Below, in pieces: positions 9,576 through 18,829 of a DNA stretch of 64,000 bases. The first letter of the stretch is position 1. Each line of letters opens with the position of its first letter. Position numbers and translations under genes: made by a program. The notes under the pieces were generated by a model. It saw only the letters and a program-made list of their open reading frames with translations, was not told where the DNA came from and searched no databases. This DNA is from Rouxiella sp. WC2420 (GTDB taxonomy: Bacteria > Pseudomonadota > Gammaproteobacteria > Enterobacterales > Enterobacteriaceae): assembly GCF_041200025.1 (NCBI RefSeq), contig NZ_CP165628.1, positions 310,001 through 374,000 on the forward strand, read 5' to 3'.

Positions 9576-10424
9576 ATGCGACACTTTACATGGCAAGTGG
9601 GCCTGGATATTCAAAACGGTTATGCCAGAGCTATCGCCGTTCAAAAACGACGTAGCGGATGGCAGTTGCGCCATTGGTGGCAGCACCCGTTACCGCAAGA
9701 GGTTATGCGGCAGGGAATATTACATGAGACTGAACAATTAATCGTCATTTTATCGCGCTGGCGACGCTGTTTGCCCGTAACAATTTCATTACGCATCTGC
9801 CTCCCGGCGCAGCGAATTATCCAGCTCCGGCTGCCCACGCCGGATAACCGATTGCAGGAACCGCACCGCGACGCCTTTATTCGCGCCAGCGCGGCAAAAC
9901 AGCTGCCTCTGGCGATGGAGTCCCTGATGATCGACTATCGCACGGAACCCTGCGACAACCGGCAATTGGTGGTTACCGCGGCGCGTCAGGAGGAGGTCGC
10001 GCAATGGCAGCACTGTCTGGCGCAGGCGAAACTGTTCCCCGAGGCCATTGACCTGACGCCCTGCGCCATCCAGCAAAGTGCCAGTTCTGCGGGTATTCCG
10101 GCCGAATCTTTGCTGCTGCATCGCTTAAATCAACAGTGGTTATGGGTGGCTCCGCACGGTTTGCCGTTTCAGTTTGGTTTGTTGGAAGAAGACGAAGCCC
10201 CGTCACTCGACCAGTGGCACAACACGCTCAGCGGCCTTTATAGCGCTAGCAAACTGTGCAGTGGGGAAATCCATTACAGCAGCTTTGAACCCGATACGCC
10301 GCCTGCGGGAATGAAAGTCTGGTCGCCATTTAGCGCCTTCACGCAGATGTCACCCCCGCTGCCATTGGAAACCGGCGCTTTTGTTATTGCGGCCGGTCTT
10401 GCGCTGCGCCCGGCTGAACGCTGA
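9576..10424 (+). CDS. hofM: HofM, PilM-like protein of the DNA-utilisation/pilus assembly operon
   Basis: PilM-type actin-fold protein that in type IV pilus systems sits on the cytoplasmic face and binds the N-terminus of PilN. In E. coli hofMNOPQ are needed to use external DNA as nutrient. 282 residues, starting MRHFTWQVGLDIQNGYARAI; the N-terminal GLDIQNGYARAIAV strand-turn matches PilM phosphate-binding segments. The TGA stop shares bases with the hofN ATG at 10424, so the two are translationally coupled. Sequence conservation in hof genes is low, so the name rests partly on position between mrcA and aroK. Confidence 0.88.
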   Translation: MRHFTWQVGLDIQNGYARAIAVQKRRSGWQLRHWWQHPLPQEVMRQGILHETEQLIVILSRWRRCLPVTISLRICLPAQRIIQLRLPTPDNRLQEPHRDAFIRASAAKQLPLAMESLMIDYRTEPCDNRQLVVTAARQEEVAQWQHCLAQAKLFPEAIDLTPCAIQQSASSAGIPAESLLLHRLNQQWLWVAPHGLPFQFGLLEEDEAPSLDQWHNTLSGLYSASKLCSGEIHYSSFEPDTPPAGMKVWSPFSAFTQMSPPLPLETGAFVIAAGLALRPAER

Positions 10425-10966
10425 TGCTGCAGGTTAATCTTCTTCCATGGCGCGAAACGCATCGCAACAAACGCTTTAGATTTTGGCATTGGTTGTTACT
10501 GATAGGTGTGGCTATGGAAATAGTGCTGATCGTGCTGTTCGCCTGGCGCAGTCAGCAACAGCTGCGGCAGAGCGAAAGTCGTCAGGCAGAATTTAACGCC
10601 TCGCACAACGCGCTACAGGCCCAGCTTGAAACCGTCAACAAACTCAAGAATGCAGTTCAGCGGGCCGAGCTTCTTGCGTTGCAGAGTCAACAGCGCTTTG
10701 AACGCAGCCTGCGGTATACCAAGCTGTTGCAGCATTTGTCACAGGTTATTCCTCCGGGCGTGTGGGTGACTCAACTGCATCACAGTGGCGACCAATTCAA
10801 ACTCGACGGCCAGGGTGAAAGCTACAGCAATATCCTGGCGTTGAGCGAGTCGTTAAAGCGGGAGAGTTTGTTACCTCAGGTTCAATTACGGGAAGTGAAG
10901 CAGCTTGCCACCGGTTCGCTGTATTTTTCATTTAACGCGGCGCTGGCCTCTTTGGAAAATGAATAG
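10424..10966 (+). CDS. hofN: HofN, PilN-like inner-membrane assembly protein
   Basis: PilN-type bitopic membrane protein of the pilus/secretin alignment complex. 180 residues. The N-terminal MLQVNLLPWRE is the classic PilN signature that docks into PilM. One membrane helix covers about residues 22-43 (HWLLLIGVAMEIVLIVLFAW), followed by a coiled-coil stretch rich in Gln and Glu (about 45-95) and a small periplasmic ferredoxin-like domain containing PPGVWVTQLHHSGDQ. It overlaps hofM by one base and is followed after 15 bp by the hofO-like gene. Confidence 0.9.
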   Translation: MLQVNLLPWRETHRNKRFRFWHWLLLIGVAMEIVLIVLFAWRSQQQLRQSESRQAEFNASHNALQAQLETVNKLKNAVQRAELLALQSQQRFERSLRYTKLLQHLSQVIPPGVWVTQLHHSGDQFKLDGQGESYSNILALSESLKRESLLPQVQLREVKQLATGSLYFSFNAALASLENE

Positions 10967-10981
10967 GAAAGGGAGATCGCC

Positions 10982-11875
10982 ATGCGCAAGGAATACCGCG
11001 AATTTATCCTGCATTTATTACTCCGACCCGATTGGCAAATTGCGGCGCTAATCAGTTTTTTACTGCTGTTGATTTTGGCGGGGGGTTACTGGCTTACGCT
11101 GTCAATGGTGATTCAATCGGCGGCGGTGATTGAAACGCAGATTACAACCCTTCGAGAAAAGATTCACCAACAGCAGCGCACACTGCTACGCCAGCGTTCG
11201 CGTGCAGAGTTGCAGGCTGTGTTGGTTGGCATCGCCCCTTTACCGACGATGATTCCCCCTCTGCCGCAACAGTTGCTTGCACCGCTCAGTGCGGCTGGAG
11301 GGAAATTGCTGCATTGGCTCCCCCAAAGGCCTGCGCCAATTGCGGTTGGTCAGGACAACGGTTTGCAACAGCAAGGTTCATTCAAGCTGCAATTGCCCTT
11401 TAACGGGCTGGTAAAGCTGCTTGATGGTCTGATGACGCAATCAACAGCGCCGTTGGCGATAGAGCAGCTTTTGCTGACCCGGCTCGATCCCGACAAAGCT
11501 ATTCTCGACGTGACGCTGCAGCTGGCGTCCTATCACGGAAGAATCACCGCCGAGCAAATAAAGCAGGCTCGGCAACAGTTTGCCATGCCTCTGCTCAGGG
11601 ATCCTTTTTTGACCGAGTCCGCTGCAGTCGAAGAGTGCGATATCAATAATGAACGGCAAGGGCTGCCGGAACTCAGAGGCGTGATTGGCGATGCTCGAGG
11701 CTTTACCGGTTGGCTGCGTCTGACGAGCGGAGAGTGGTTGCGGGCCAGAACCGGAGACACGCTGGCCGACGGGCTTGGTTATGTCGATGAAGTTAGTAAA
11801 CAACAGGTTCGGGTCAGTTTTGGCCGTCCGCGCTGCGGTGTAAAGCAGCAAACTTTCACTCTGGCAGGACCCTGA
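10982..11875 (+). CDS. HofO-HofP fusion (PilO-like plus PilP-like domains)
   Basis: 297 residues, about the sum of E. coli HofO (146) and HofP (134). Residues 1-190 look like PilO/HofO: cytoplasmic tail, a membrane helix at about 20-43, a coiled region to 80 and a periplasmic domain. Residues 206-297 look like mature HofP/PilP: RDPF, then ELRGVIGDARGFTGWLRL, with the SGEWLRARTGDTL and DEVSKQQVRV segments of the small beta domain that contacts the secretin. No signal peptide or second start separates the two, so the HofP part would be tethered through the HofO helix. The HofP assignment rests on motif pattern and location. A clean GGGAGATCGCC ribosome site precedes the ATG. Confidence 0.8.
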   Translation: MRKEYREFILHLLLRPDWQIAALISFLLLLILAGGYWLTLSMVIQSAAVIETQITTLREKIHQQQRTLLRQRSRAELQAVLVGIAPLPTMIPPLPQQLLAPLSAAGGKLLHWLPQRPAPIAVGQDNGLQQQGSFKLQLPFNGLVKLLDGLMTQSTAPLAIEQLLLTRLDPDKAILDVTLQLASYHGRITAEQIKQARQQFAMPLLRDPFLTESAAVEECDINNERQGLPELRGVIGDARGFTGWLRLTSGEWLRARTGDTLADGLGYVDEVSKQQVRVSFGRPRCGVKQQTFTLAGP

Positions 11876-11900
11876 GCCTGCAAAAAATGTCACGGAGGAC

Positions 11901-13289
11901 ATGATGCCCCCCTTTTTAATTAAAATATTTGCTAAAACAATGCGTTTTTTTGCCGCGGCTTTTCATTCTGCATTTTTTCTACTGCGGATAATGTGTGCCG
12001 CCGTGCTGGTGCTGGAGTTTACCTTTTCCGCTCATGCTGCGGGCAAGACGACGCCAGCAGCCAAAACTTCAGCGGCAGTAAAAAACGAAAAAACGGCTGT
12101 GGCACCGATCAGCCTGGAATTTTTTGAGGCCCCTATCGGATTGATTTTACGAGCATTGGCCGACCATCAGCAGTTAAATCTGGTTATCGGGCAAGGCGTG
12201 GAAGGTAATTTGACGCTGCGTCTCAATACGCTGCCATGGCAACAGGCGATGGACATCGTAATGCGTATGGGCAGGCTGACCAGCCAGAAGCAGGGCAACG
12301 TGCTGATGGTTTTTCCCGAAACCGAACTGGCTCGCCAGCGTCAGCAAAAAACCGAACAGGCAGAACGGCAAAAGCTGGCGCGTCCATTAATCAGCAGTAC
12401 GCTGGCGTTGAAACATGCAGACGCAACGGCAGTCGCGACTCAGCTCAGCGCGCAGAAGGGCACATTACTTTCATTGAGAGCATTGGTGAGCGCCGATTCG
12501 CGCACCAATCAGCTGTTGATCCGCGATACTCAACCCGAGTTGGACAATGCAAAAGTGTGGGTCAGTGCCCTGGATTTTCCTATTCAACAAGTACAGCTGG
12601 CCGCGCACATCGTCACCATGAATCAAGATAATTTACGCGAGCTGGGTGTGAAATGGGGGCTGAATCGGCCAGATATTGCCAGCAAAGGGGCGTCAATCGG
12701 CGACGTAAATATTGGCGCTGCGGTTGAAAACCCGATGATTACTGCTGGTTTCACGCTGGCGCGCATCGGAGAACGTCTTTTGAGCCTGGAATTATCGGCG
12801 CTGGAACAAAAAGACCGAGTACATATTATCGCCAGCCCGCGCCTGATGACCGCCAACATGCAAACCGCCAGCATCAAGCAGGGCACCGAAATCCCCTATC
12901 AGGTGTCAAGCGGTGCCAGTGGAGCAACCTCTATTGAATTCAAAGAGGCGGTGTTGGGTATGGAAGTTACGCCGAGAATTCTGCCTAACGGAGCAATTAC
13001 GCTGGCGCTGCAAATCAGCCAAAATATGCCGGGACGGAAAATAAAGCAGGCTGAGGGGGAGGCGTTGTCGATAGATAAGCAGGAAATTAAAACCCAGGTT
13101 ACCGTTAAGGACGGCGAAACTTTAGTTTTGGGCGGAATATTTCAGCAACAGGATATAAACACGGTGAATAAAGTCCCCGGCTTAGGCGGTCTTCCGCTGG
13201 TTGGAGGGCTGTTCAAACAACAGTCAGCACATGACCAACGTCGCGAATTAGTTATTTTTATCACCCCAACGTTAATCAACAGCCAATAG
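11901..13289 (+). CDS. hofQ: HofQ, PilQ-type outer-membrane secretin
   Basis: Secretin thought to form the outer-membrane channel for DNA uptake (ComE in Haemophilus). 462 residues: a long hydrophobic signal segment ends near SAHA-AGK (about residues 47-48), followed by a secretin/TonB-like N0 domain (LEFFEAPIGLILRALADH), an N1/KH-like domain, and the secretin core from about residue 280 with KQGTEIPYQV and VPGLGGLPLVGGLFKQ near the end. CGGAGGAC precedes two adjacent ATG codons; 11904 has slightly better spacing than 11901. No pilin or PilB/C gene is nearby, as in E. coli. Confidence 0.93.
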   Translation: MMPPFLIKIFAKTMRFFAAAFHSAFFLLRIMCAAVLVLEFTFSAHAAGKTTPAAKTSAAVKNEKTAVAPISLEFFEAPIGLILRALADHQQLNLVIGQGVEGNLTLRLNTLPWQQAMDIVMRMGRLTSQKQGNVLMVFPETELARQRQQKTEQAERQKLARPLISSTLALKHADATAVATQLSAQKGTLLSLRALVSADSRTNQLLIRDTQPELDNAKVWVSALDFPIQQVQLAAHIVTMNQDNLRELGVKWGLNRPDIASKGASIGDVNIGAAVENPMITAGFTLARIGERLLSLELSALEQKDRVHIIASPRLMTANMQTASIKQGTEIPYQVSSGASGATSIEFKEAVLGMEVTPRILPNGAITLALQISQNMPGRKIKQAEGEALSIDKQEIKTQVTVKDGETLVLGGIFQQQDINTVNKVPGLGGLPLVGGLFKQQSAHDQRRELVIFITPTLINSQ

Positions 13290-13643
13290 CATCCAATAGT
13301 TTAGGTATACTGTTGACTGAAATCGCACAATTTCGTTGAGCTTATGCAACTTTTTGTGCCGGGAAAGGCTTCTGAGTTTGACGCTGCGGCTGATTTAGCT
13401 TACAAGGGTTACCGAATTGAGCACCGAGATTTTTATTTAATGCCAACGCGCCGTTAAAAACGTATGGTTTCCCTCCTGCGGCGCGCTATGTAATTTATTC
13501 GGTTGCCAAACTACCAGGAGTGTTGAGATAATTTTCATCTGATCTCGCACTATCGCTCATGAGGTTTCAGTTTAGGTCCCGTCGCTGATTTGATTGGCGG
13601 GGCGGGTTATCATCAACGAATTGTCTTAGTAATACCGAAAAAC
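13290..13643. promoter_or_regulatory. aroK upstream region (promoter and leader)
   Basis: This 354-bp gap between hofQ and aroK has no coding frame of note. It must contain the promoter of the aroK-aroB-damX-dam-rpe-gph-trpS superoperon. I see one perfect 7-bp dyad, CGCGCCG at 13447-13453 with CGGCGCG at 13479-13485, separated by 25 bases. It lacks a U-run, so it is more likely a leader hairpin than a terminator. No promoter boxes are assigned. Confidence 0.5.
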
Positions 13644-14165
13644 ATGGCAGAGAAACGCAATATCTTTCTGGTTGGGCCTATGGGTGCCGGCAAAAGCACT
13701 ATTGGTCGACAGTTAGCTCAACAACTCAATATGGAGTTTTTTGACTCCGATCACGAAATTGAGCGACGTACCGGAGCTGATGTGGGCTGGGTATTTGATT
13801 TGGAAGGTGAGGATGGATTCCGCGATCGCGAAGAGAAAGTGATCAATGAGCTCACCGAAAAACAAGGCATCGTTCTGGCAACTGGTGGAGGTTCCGTGAA
13901 GTCTCGCGAAACCCGTAATCGCTTGTCAGCCCGCGGCGTCGTCGTTTATTTAGAAACTACAATTGAAAAACAGCTGGCACGTACACAACGTGACAAGAAA
14001 CGTCCTTTACTGCAGGTAAGTTCACCGCCACGTGAAGTGCTTGAAGCACTGGCGGCGGAGCGCAACCCGCTGTATGAAGAGATCGCGGATGTGACAATCC
14101 GTACTGACGACCAAAGCGCCAAAGTTGTTGCCAATCAAATTATTAACATGATTGAAAGCAATTAG
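13644..14165 (+). CDS. aroK: Shikimate kinase I
   Basis: Phosphorylates shikimate with ATP in the chorismate pathway for aromatic amino acids. ATG 13644 ([19 protein letters not shown]) gives 173 residues, the E. coli AroK length. The P-loop GPMGAGKS is at residues 11-18, the shikimate-binding DSDHEIERR at about 32-40, the GGG motif in [10 protein letters not shown] near 80, and the lid RDKKRPLL near 117. An in-frame start at 13590 adds residues foreign to the family. First gene of the aro-dam cluster. Confidence 0.97.
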   Translation: MAEKRNIFLVGPMGAGKSTIGRQLAQQLNMEFFDSDHEIERRTGADVGWVFDLEGEDGFRDREEKVINELTEKQGIVLATGGGSVKSRETRNRLSARGVVVYLETTIEKQLARTQRDKKRPLLQVSSPPREVLEALAAERNPLYEEIADVTIRTDDQSAKVVANQIINMIESN

Positions 14166-14221
14166 TTATGGCATTCCACCACTGCCTGAGGGTGTAAGTT
14201 AAGAAGGTCATAGAGCACGAC

Positions 14222-15310
14222 ATGGAGAGGATTACTGTAACGTTAGGGGAGCGTAGTTATCCCATTACGATTGCCGCCGGATTGTTTAACGATCCGGCTT
14301 CTTTTATGCCTGTAAAGGCGGGTGATCAAGTCATGCTGGTAACAAACCAGACATTGGCACCTCTCTATCTGGACAAAGTACGTTCAGTGCTCGAGCAAGC
14401 AGGCGTTCGTGTTGATCAGGTGATCCTGCCTGATGGCGAACAGTACAAATCCCTGTCTGTTCTCAATGAGGTATTTTCTGCTTTACTGGAAAAGCCTCAC
14501 GGTCGTGATACCACCCTCGTGGCACTTGGTGGCGGCGTAATCGGTGATTTAACCGGTTTCGCTGCGGCCAGTTATCAACGTGGTGTGCGCTTTATTCAGG
14601 TGCCTACCACGCTGCTTTCTCAGGTCGATTCTTCCGTTGGTGGCAAAACTGCCGTCAACCATCCGCTGGGCAAAAACATGATTGGGGCGTTTTATCAACC
14701 AGCCTCGGTTGTGGTCGATTTAGACTGCCTGCGCTCTCTGCCAGCCCGTGAGCTTTCGTCCGGCCTGGCCGAGGTTATCAAATACGGCATCATTCTTGAT
14801 GCTGACTTCTTTGTCTGGCTCGAAAACAACATCGATGCACTGCTAACGCTGGATTTCACCGCGCTGGCCTACTGTATTCGTCGATGCTGCGAGCTGAAAG
14901 CCGAAGTGGTTGCTGCCGATGAACACGAGCACGGAATGCGTGCCTTGCTCAATCTGGGCCACACTTACGGCCACGCGATTGAAGCGGCCATGGGCTACGG
15001 CGTCTGGTTGCATGGCGAAGCTGTGGCAGCGGGCATTATCATGGCCTGCTACACCGCACATCGCCTGGGGCAGTTTAGCCTCGAAGATATCGCACGCGTC
15101 AAATTTCTACTGGCACGAGCAGGCTTGCCTGTCAGCGGGCCTGAAGAGATGACTGCCGAATCTTATCTGCCGCACATGATGCGCGATAAAAAAGTGTTAG
15201 CAGGTGAACTGCGACTGGTTCTGCCTACGGCTATCGGGAAATCGGAAGTTCGTAAAGGTGTACCTCATGACATGGTTCTGGCGTCGATCGAAGACAGCCG
15301 TGTACCTTGA
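14222..15310 (+). CDS. aroB: 3-Dehydroquinate synthase
   Basis: NAD- and metal-dependent cyclisation of DAHP to 3-dehydroquinate, second step of the shikimate pathway. 362 residues, as in E. coli. It has the NAD-binding stretch [15 protein letters not shown] (about 100-115), the [18 protein letters not shown] segment (about 139-156), and the metal ligands in [18 protein letters not shown] and WLHGEAV. It follows aroK by 56 bp and precedes damX by 26 bp, so one transcript is likely. Confidence 0.98.
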   Translation: MERITVTLGERSYPITIAAGLFNDPASFMPVKAGDQVMLVTNQTLAPLYLDKVRSVLEQAGVRVDQVILPDGEQYKSLSVLNEVFSALLEKPHGRDTTLVALGGGVIGDLTGFAAASYQRGVRFIQVPTTLLSQVDSSVGGKTAVNHPLGKNMIGAFYQPASVVVDLDCLRSLPARELSSGLAEVIKYGIILDADFFVWLENNIDALLTLDFTALAYCIRRCCELKAEVVAADEHEHGMRALLNLGHTYGHAIEAAMGYGVWLHGEAVAAGIIMACYTAHRLGQFSLEDIARVKFLLARAGLPVSGPEEMTAESYLPHMMRDKKVLAGELRLVLPTAIGKSEVRKGVPHDMVLASIEDSRVP

Positions 15311-15336
15311 CATTCAGACGGGTTGGAGGATTTTAG

Positions 15337-16497
15337 ATGGACGATTTAACACCGGAAGACGATCTTAAGCCAGATACCAGCGACCGCCGCCCACAGCGCT
15401 CGCGCAAACCGTCTTCACAGGCACCCAAGCTTGCGGTCTCCCGTCAGTATTTAATGATTGGTATCGGCATTATCGTGCTGTTGCTGGTCATTTTAGGCAT
15501 CGGTTCTGCGCTGAAATCCCCTAGCCAAAATGGCGCTGCGGCTCCGTCTAACGGACCTAAAGATATTAACCTGTCTGGCAATAGTGGTGATGCGAATTCC
15601 GCGACTCCTGCAGCGGGCACGCCTGTTACTACACCAAACGCTCAGACTCCGGCCGCCACTGCGCCGTCTGATGCCAATGCGGGTAATGCAGCTACAAACA
15701 GTGCTGCAGCAAACAATGCAGCTACAAACAATGCAGCTACAAACAGTGCTGCAAATGACGCCGCCAATGGTGCATCGCAACCGAAAAGCATTGGTCTGCC
15801 TCCTGTTTCTTCTACGCCAACTGACGCACAGCCGCAGGCTGATAATGGTCAGAAAGAGCGTGTTGACCTGCCGGGCGACATGAATGATGCGCTTTCCCAG
15901 CAGCAAGGGCAGGTTAATGCCGCCGCTCAGGATGGCATCAATGCCGCAGGCGCGCAGTCTTTGACCTCGTTGCCAACCGGTCCGGCTACGCTTAACGGCA
16001 GCCTGAAAGGTCGTTCAACGGTCACTATACCGCCGCATCAGGCCCGTCGTGCGCCAGAAAAAACCACTGCAGTCGAACATCGTAGCGAGCGTCGCGCCGA
16101 GCATGCAACGCCAGCTGCCCGTGCTGCCGAACCGGTTCGTAAGCCGGAAGCCAGAAAACCAGAGGCTGCTCACCAGGCCGCTGCACCTGCGCATTCTGCC
16201 GTTGAGTCAGGCAGTGTTGCCGCACTCAAGTCTGCTCCGGGTAGCCATTTTACCCTGCAGCTTAGTGGTGCTTCGCAGTCGAACTCTTTGAACGCCTTTG
16301 CTCGCCAGCAGGGACTTAAAAACTACACCGTCTACCAAACAGAACGCGATGGTAAACCGTGGTTCGTTCTGGTCAGCGGCAATTATGCGTCATCTGCCGA
16401 TGCGAAGCGCGCGATAGCCAGTTTGCCTGCCGATGTTCAAGCGAAAAAACCGTGGGTCAAGCCTGTACACCAGGTACAGCAAGACCTTAAAAAATGA
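15337..16497 (+). CDS. damX: DamX, SPOR-domain cell division protein
   Basis: Bitopic inner-membrane protein that goes to the division septum by binding denuded peptidoglycan through its SPOR domain. 386 residues with GGAGG upstream. There is a basic cytoplasmic part with RRPQRSRK, one membrane helix at about 35-56, a long Asn/Ala/Pro-rich linker (about 60-290), and the C-terminal SPOR domain (about 304-380, starting GSHFTLQLSGAS). The linker includes 15-bp DNA repeats at 15685-15744 encoding Asn-Ala-Ala-Thr-Asn units. The linker sequence is poorly conserved; identity is set by SPOR plus position before dam. Confidence 0.94.
   Translation: MDDLTPEDDLKPDTSDRRPQRSRKPSSQAPKLAVSRQYLMIGIGIIVLLLVILGIGSALKSPSQNGAAAPSNGPKDINLSGNSGDANSATPAAGTPVTTPNAQTPAATAPSDANAGNAATNSAAANNAATNNAATNSAANDAANGASQPKSIGLPPVSSTPTDAQPQADNGQKERVDLPGDMNDALSQQQGQVNAAAQDGINAAGAQSLTSLPTGPATLNGSLKGRSTVTIPPHQARRAPEKTTAVEHRSERRAEHATPAARAAEPVRKPEARKPEAAHQAAAPAHSAVESGSVAALKSAPGSHFTLQLSGASQSNSLNAFARQQGLKNYTVYQTERDGKPWFVLVSGNYASSADAKRAIASLPADVQAKKPWVKPVHQVQQDLKK
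15685..15744 (+). repeat. 15-bp in-frame repeats within damX
   Basis: The unit AATGCAGCTACAAAC occurs exactly at 15685-15699, 15715-15729 and 15730-15744, the last two in direct tandem. Each unit encodes Asn-Ala-Ala-Thr-Asn in the disordered linker. Confidence 0.9.
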
Positions 16498-16576
16498 ATT
16501 TGATCTGTACGCGATGTGCTGTCTAAAACAGGGTACAATCCGCGGCTGTGAATTGTATAAGTAGCTAACTGACGGC

Positions 16577-17389
16577 ATGAAGAAGAACCGCGCTTTTTTA
16601 AAATGGGCTGGTGGCAAATATCCGCTGGTTGATGACATCAAACGTTATCTGCCAGCGGGAGATTGTTTGATTGAGCCTTTTGTCGGTGCGGGTTCGGTGT
16701 TTCTGAACACCGATTATGACGCCTATATTTTGGCCGATATCAACAGTGATTTGATCAACCTATACAACATCGTGAAAACGCGTCATGAGGAATTTATCCG
16801 TGACGCTCGCGAGCTTTTTACTCCAGAATTCAACCAGTCAGAGCTTTATTACCAGTTGAGAGGCGAATTTAACGCCTGTAACGACGTGTATCGCCGCTCT
16901 CTGCTCTTTTTGTATCTGAACCGCCATTGCTACAACGGTCTTTGCCGCTATAACCTTAGTGGATCTTTCAACGTGCCTTTTGGCCGTTACAAGAAACCTT
17001 ATTTTCCTGAGGATGAGCTGCGCTGGTTCTCTGAAAAAGCACAGAATGCACAGTTTGTATGTGAGCATTACCAGCAAACTCTATTGAAGGCGCAAAAAGG
17101 ATCGGTTGTGTATTGCGATCCGCCGTACGTGCCGCTTTCGGCCACGGCGAACTTTACGGCTTACCATACCAACAGTTTTAACCTGAATGACCAGCAAAAT
17201 CTGGCCAATCTGGCAAAACAGCTTTTATCTGAGCGTCAGGTGCCGGTACTTATCTCTAACCATGATACCGAGTTGACTCGTGACTGGTATTCCTCTGCCA
17301 CCTTGCATGAGGTTACGGCAAGACGGACTATCAGCAGCAATATATTGCAGCGCAGCAAGGTGATTGAGCTGTTGGCGTTATTTAGCTAA
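16577..17389 (+). CDS. dam: DNA adenine methyltransferase (GATC)
   Basis: Methylates adenine in GATC with SAM; directs mismatch repair and replication timing. 270 residues, starting MKKNRAFLKWAGGKYPLV with the SAM-binding FLKWAGGK (motif X/I). The catalytic motif IV is DPPY in VVYCDPPYVPLSATANF near residue 181, and the target-recognition part contains FNVPFGRYKKPYF near 134. It sits 79 bp after damX and 56 bp before rpe, the conserved enteric arrangement. Confidence 0.98.
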   Translation: MKKNRAFLKWAGGKYPLVDDIKRYLPAGDCLIEPFVGAGSVFLNTDYDAYILADINSDLINLYNIVKTRHEEFIRDARELFTPEFNQSELYYQLRGEFNACNDVYRRSLLFLYLNRHCYNGLCRYNLSGSFNVPFGRYKKPYFPEDELRWFSEKAQNAQFVCEHYQQTLLKAQKGSVVYCDPPYVPLSATANFTAYHTNSFNLNDQQNLANLAKQLLSERQVPVLISNHDTELTRDWYSSATLHEVTARRTISSNILQRSKVIELLALFS

Positions 17390-17445
17390 AGCCACCTATG
17401 CTGACAGGTATTGGCCTGACTAAACGTAGAGAGTAGGAGAAACGG

Positions 17446-18135
17446 ATGAAAAATTTTTTGATTGCTCCGTCCATTCTGGCGGCTGACTTTGCCCGTCTGG
17501 GTGAAGATACCGTTAAAGCATTGGAAGCGGGCGGCGACGTCGTGCATTTCGATGTCATGGATAATCACTATGTGCCGAATCTGACTATCGGGCCAACCGT
17601 GCTCCAGTCTTTGCATAAGTATCTGCAAGATAAAGGGATCAACAAGCCTATCGATGTTCACCTGATGGTGAAGCCGGTTGATAGCCTGATCCCACAGTTT
17701 GCAGAGGCCGGTGCGACCTATATTACCTTCCATCCGGAAGCCTCTCTGCACGTTGACCGCACGCTGCAACTGATTAAAGAACACGGCTGCAAGGCGGGTC
17801 TGGTGTTTACGCCCGCAACGCCGTTGAGCTATCTCGATTACGTGATGGACAAGCTCGACGTGATCCTGCTGATGTCGGTTAACCCTGGTTTTGGTGGTCA
17901 ATCGTTTATTCCGGGAACCCTCGACAAGCTGCGTCAGGTGCGTCAGCGCATTGACGCCAGTGGTTATGATATTCGTCTTGAGATCGACGGCGGCGTTAAA
18001 GTCGATAATATCGCTGAAATCGCTGCAGCAGGTGCCGACATGTTCGTCGCCGGTTCGGCTATTTTCGGCCAGCCTGACTACCGTGCGGTGATCGACAAGA
18101 TGCGCAGCGAGCTGGCTAAGGTTTCTCATGACTGA
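17446..18135 (+). CDS. rpe: Ribulose-phosphate 3-epimerase
   Basis: Interconverts ribulose 5-phosphate and xylulose 5-phosphate in the pentose phosphate pathway. TIM-barrel of 229 residues starting [19 protein letters not shown]. Metal and catalytic residues lie in [12 protein letters not shown] (about 35-46), DVHLMV (about 68-73), [10 protein letters not shown] (about 146-155) and LEIDGGVK (about 180-187). AGGAGA precedes the ATG. Its end overlaps the gph start by 8 bp, indicating coupling. Confidence 0.97.
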   Translation: MKNFLIAPSILAADFARLGEDTVKALEAGGDVVHFDVMDNHYVPNLTIGPTVLQSLHKYLQDKGINKPIDVHLMVKPVDSLIPQFAEAGATYITFHPEASLHVDRTLQLIKEHGCKAGLVFTPATPLSYLDYVMDKLDVILLMSVNPGFGGQSFIPGTLDKLRQVRQRIDASGYDIRLEIDGGVKVDNIAEIAAAGADMFVAGSAIFGQPDYRAVIDKMRSELAKVSHD

Positions 18136-18826
18136 CACGCTTTCTCCGCTAGGTGTCGCCTTTGACCTTGACGGGACGCTGGTTGATAGCGCGCCCGGTC
18201 TGGCCGAGGCGGTAGACAAAGCGCTGGTCGACGCAGGATTATCCGCAGCGGGCATTGAGCGAGTCAGTACCTGGATTGGCAACGGCGCCGATGTAATGGT
18301 CGAGCGCGCCGTGCGCTGGGCCGAGGGTGACCTTAGCTCTGAGTTCTGCCAAAAAGTGCGCGATAAATTTGATCATTATTACGCACAAACTGCCGCTTCG
18401 GGCAGCACGCTTTATCCTCAAGTTAAAGAAACCCTGCAAGCTTTGGCTGCGGCGGGCATTCCGTTAGGGCTGATTACCAACAAGCCGACGCCGTTCGTTG
18501 CACCTTTGCTGGTTTCTTTGGGCATTGATGAGCTATTTTCCCAGGTATTGGGAGGTGACGACGTCGTGCAGAAAAAACCGCACCCCGCGCCTCTGTACCT
18601 GATGCTGGCCAATCTAGGCCTGCGAGCCAGTGAGCTGGTGTTTGTTGGCGATTCCCGCAACGATATTCAAGCGGCGCAGGCTGCTGGTTGTCAGAGCGTT
18701 GGAATGACCTACGGTTATAATTACGGCGAAGCCATTGCGCTGAGTAAACCCGACCGGGTTCTTGAACGCTTTGCCGACCTTTTGCCCCTCTTCGGGCTAT
18801 CCCCTTTAAAGGATCAGGAAGCATAA
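18128..18826 (+). CDS. gph: Phosphoglycolate phosphatase
   Basis: HAD hydrolase removing 2-phosphoglycolate that arises from DNA 3'-end repair. 232 residues. Motif I is [10 protein letters not shown] at about 13-22, motif [11 protein letters not shown] near 117, the motif III lysine in [11 protein letters not shown] near 153, and motif IV in [13 protein letters not shown] near 175. It overlaps rpe and is followed by trpS three bases later, continuing the dam superoperon. Confidence 0.96.
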   Translation: MTDTLSPLGVAFDLDGTLVDSAPGLAEAVDKALVDAGLSAAGIERVSTWIGNGADVMVERAVRWAEGDLSSEFCQKVRDKFDHYYAQTAASGSTLYPQVKETLQALAAAGIPLGLITNKPTPFVAPLLVSLGIDELFSQVLGGDDVVQKKPHPAPLYLMLANLGLRASELVFVGDSRNDIQAAQAAGCQSVGMTYGYNYGEAIALSKPDRVLERFADLLPLFGLSPLKDQEA

Positions 18827-18829
18827 AAA

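Noticed and set aside
17386-18282. 298-codon minus-strand frame over rpe
   Set aside because: rpe on the plus strand is fully conserved; no family motif is seen in the antisense frame.
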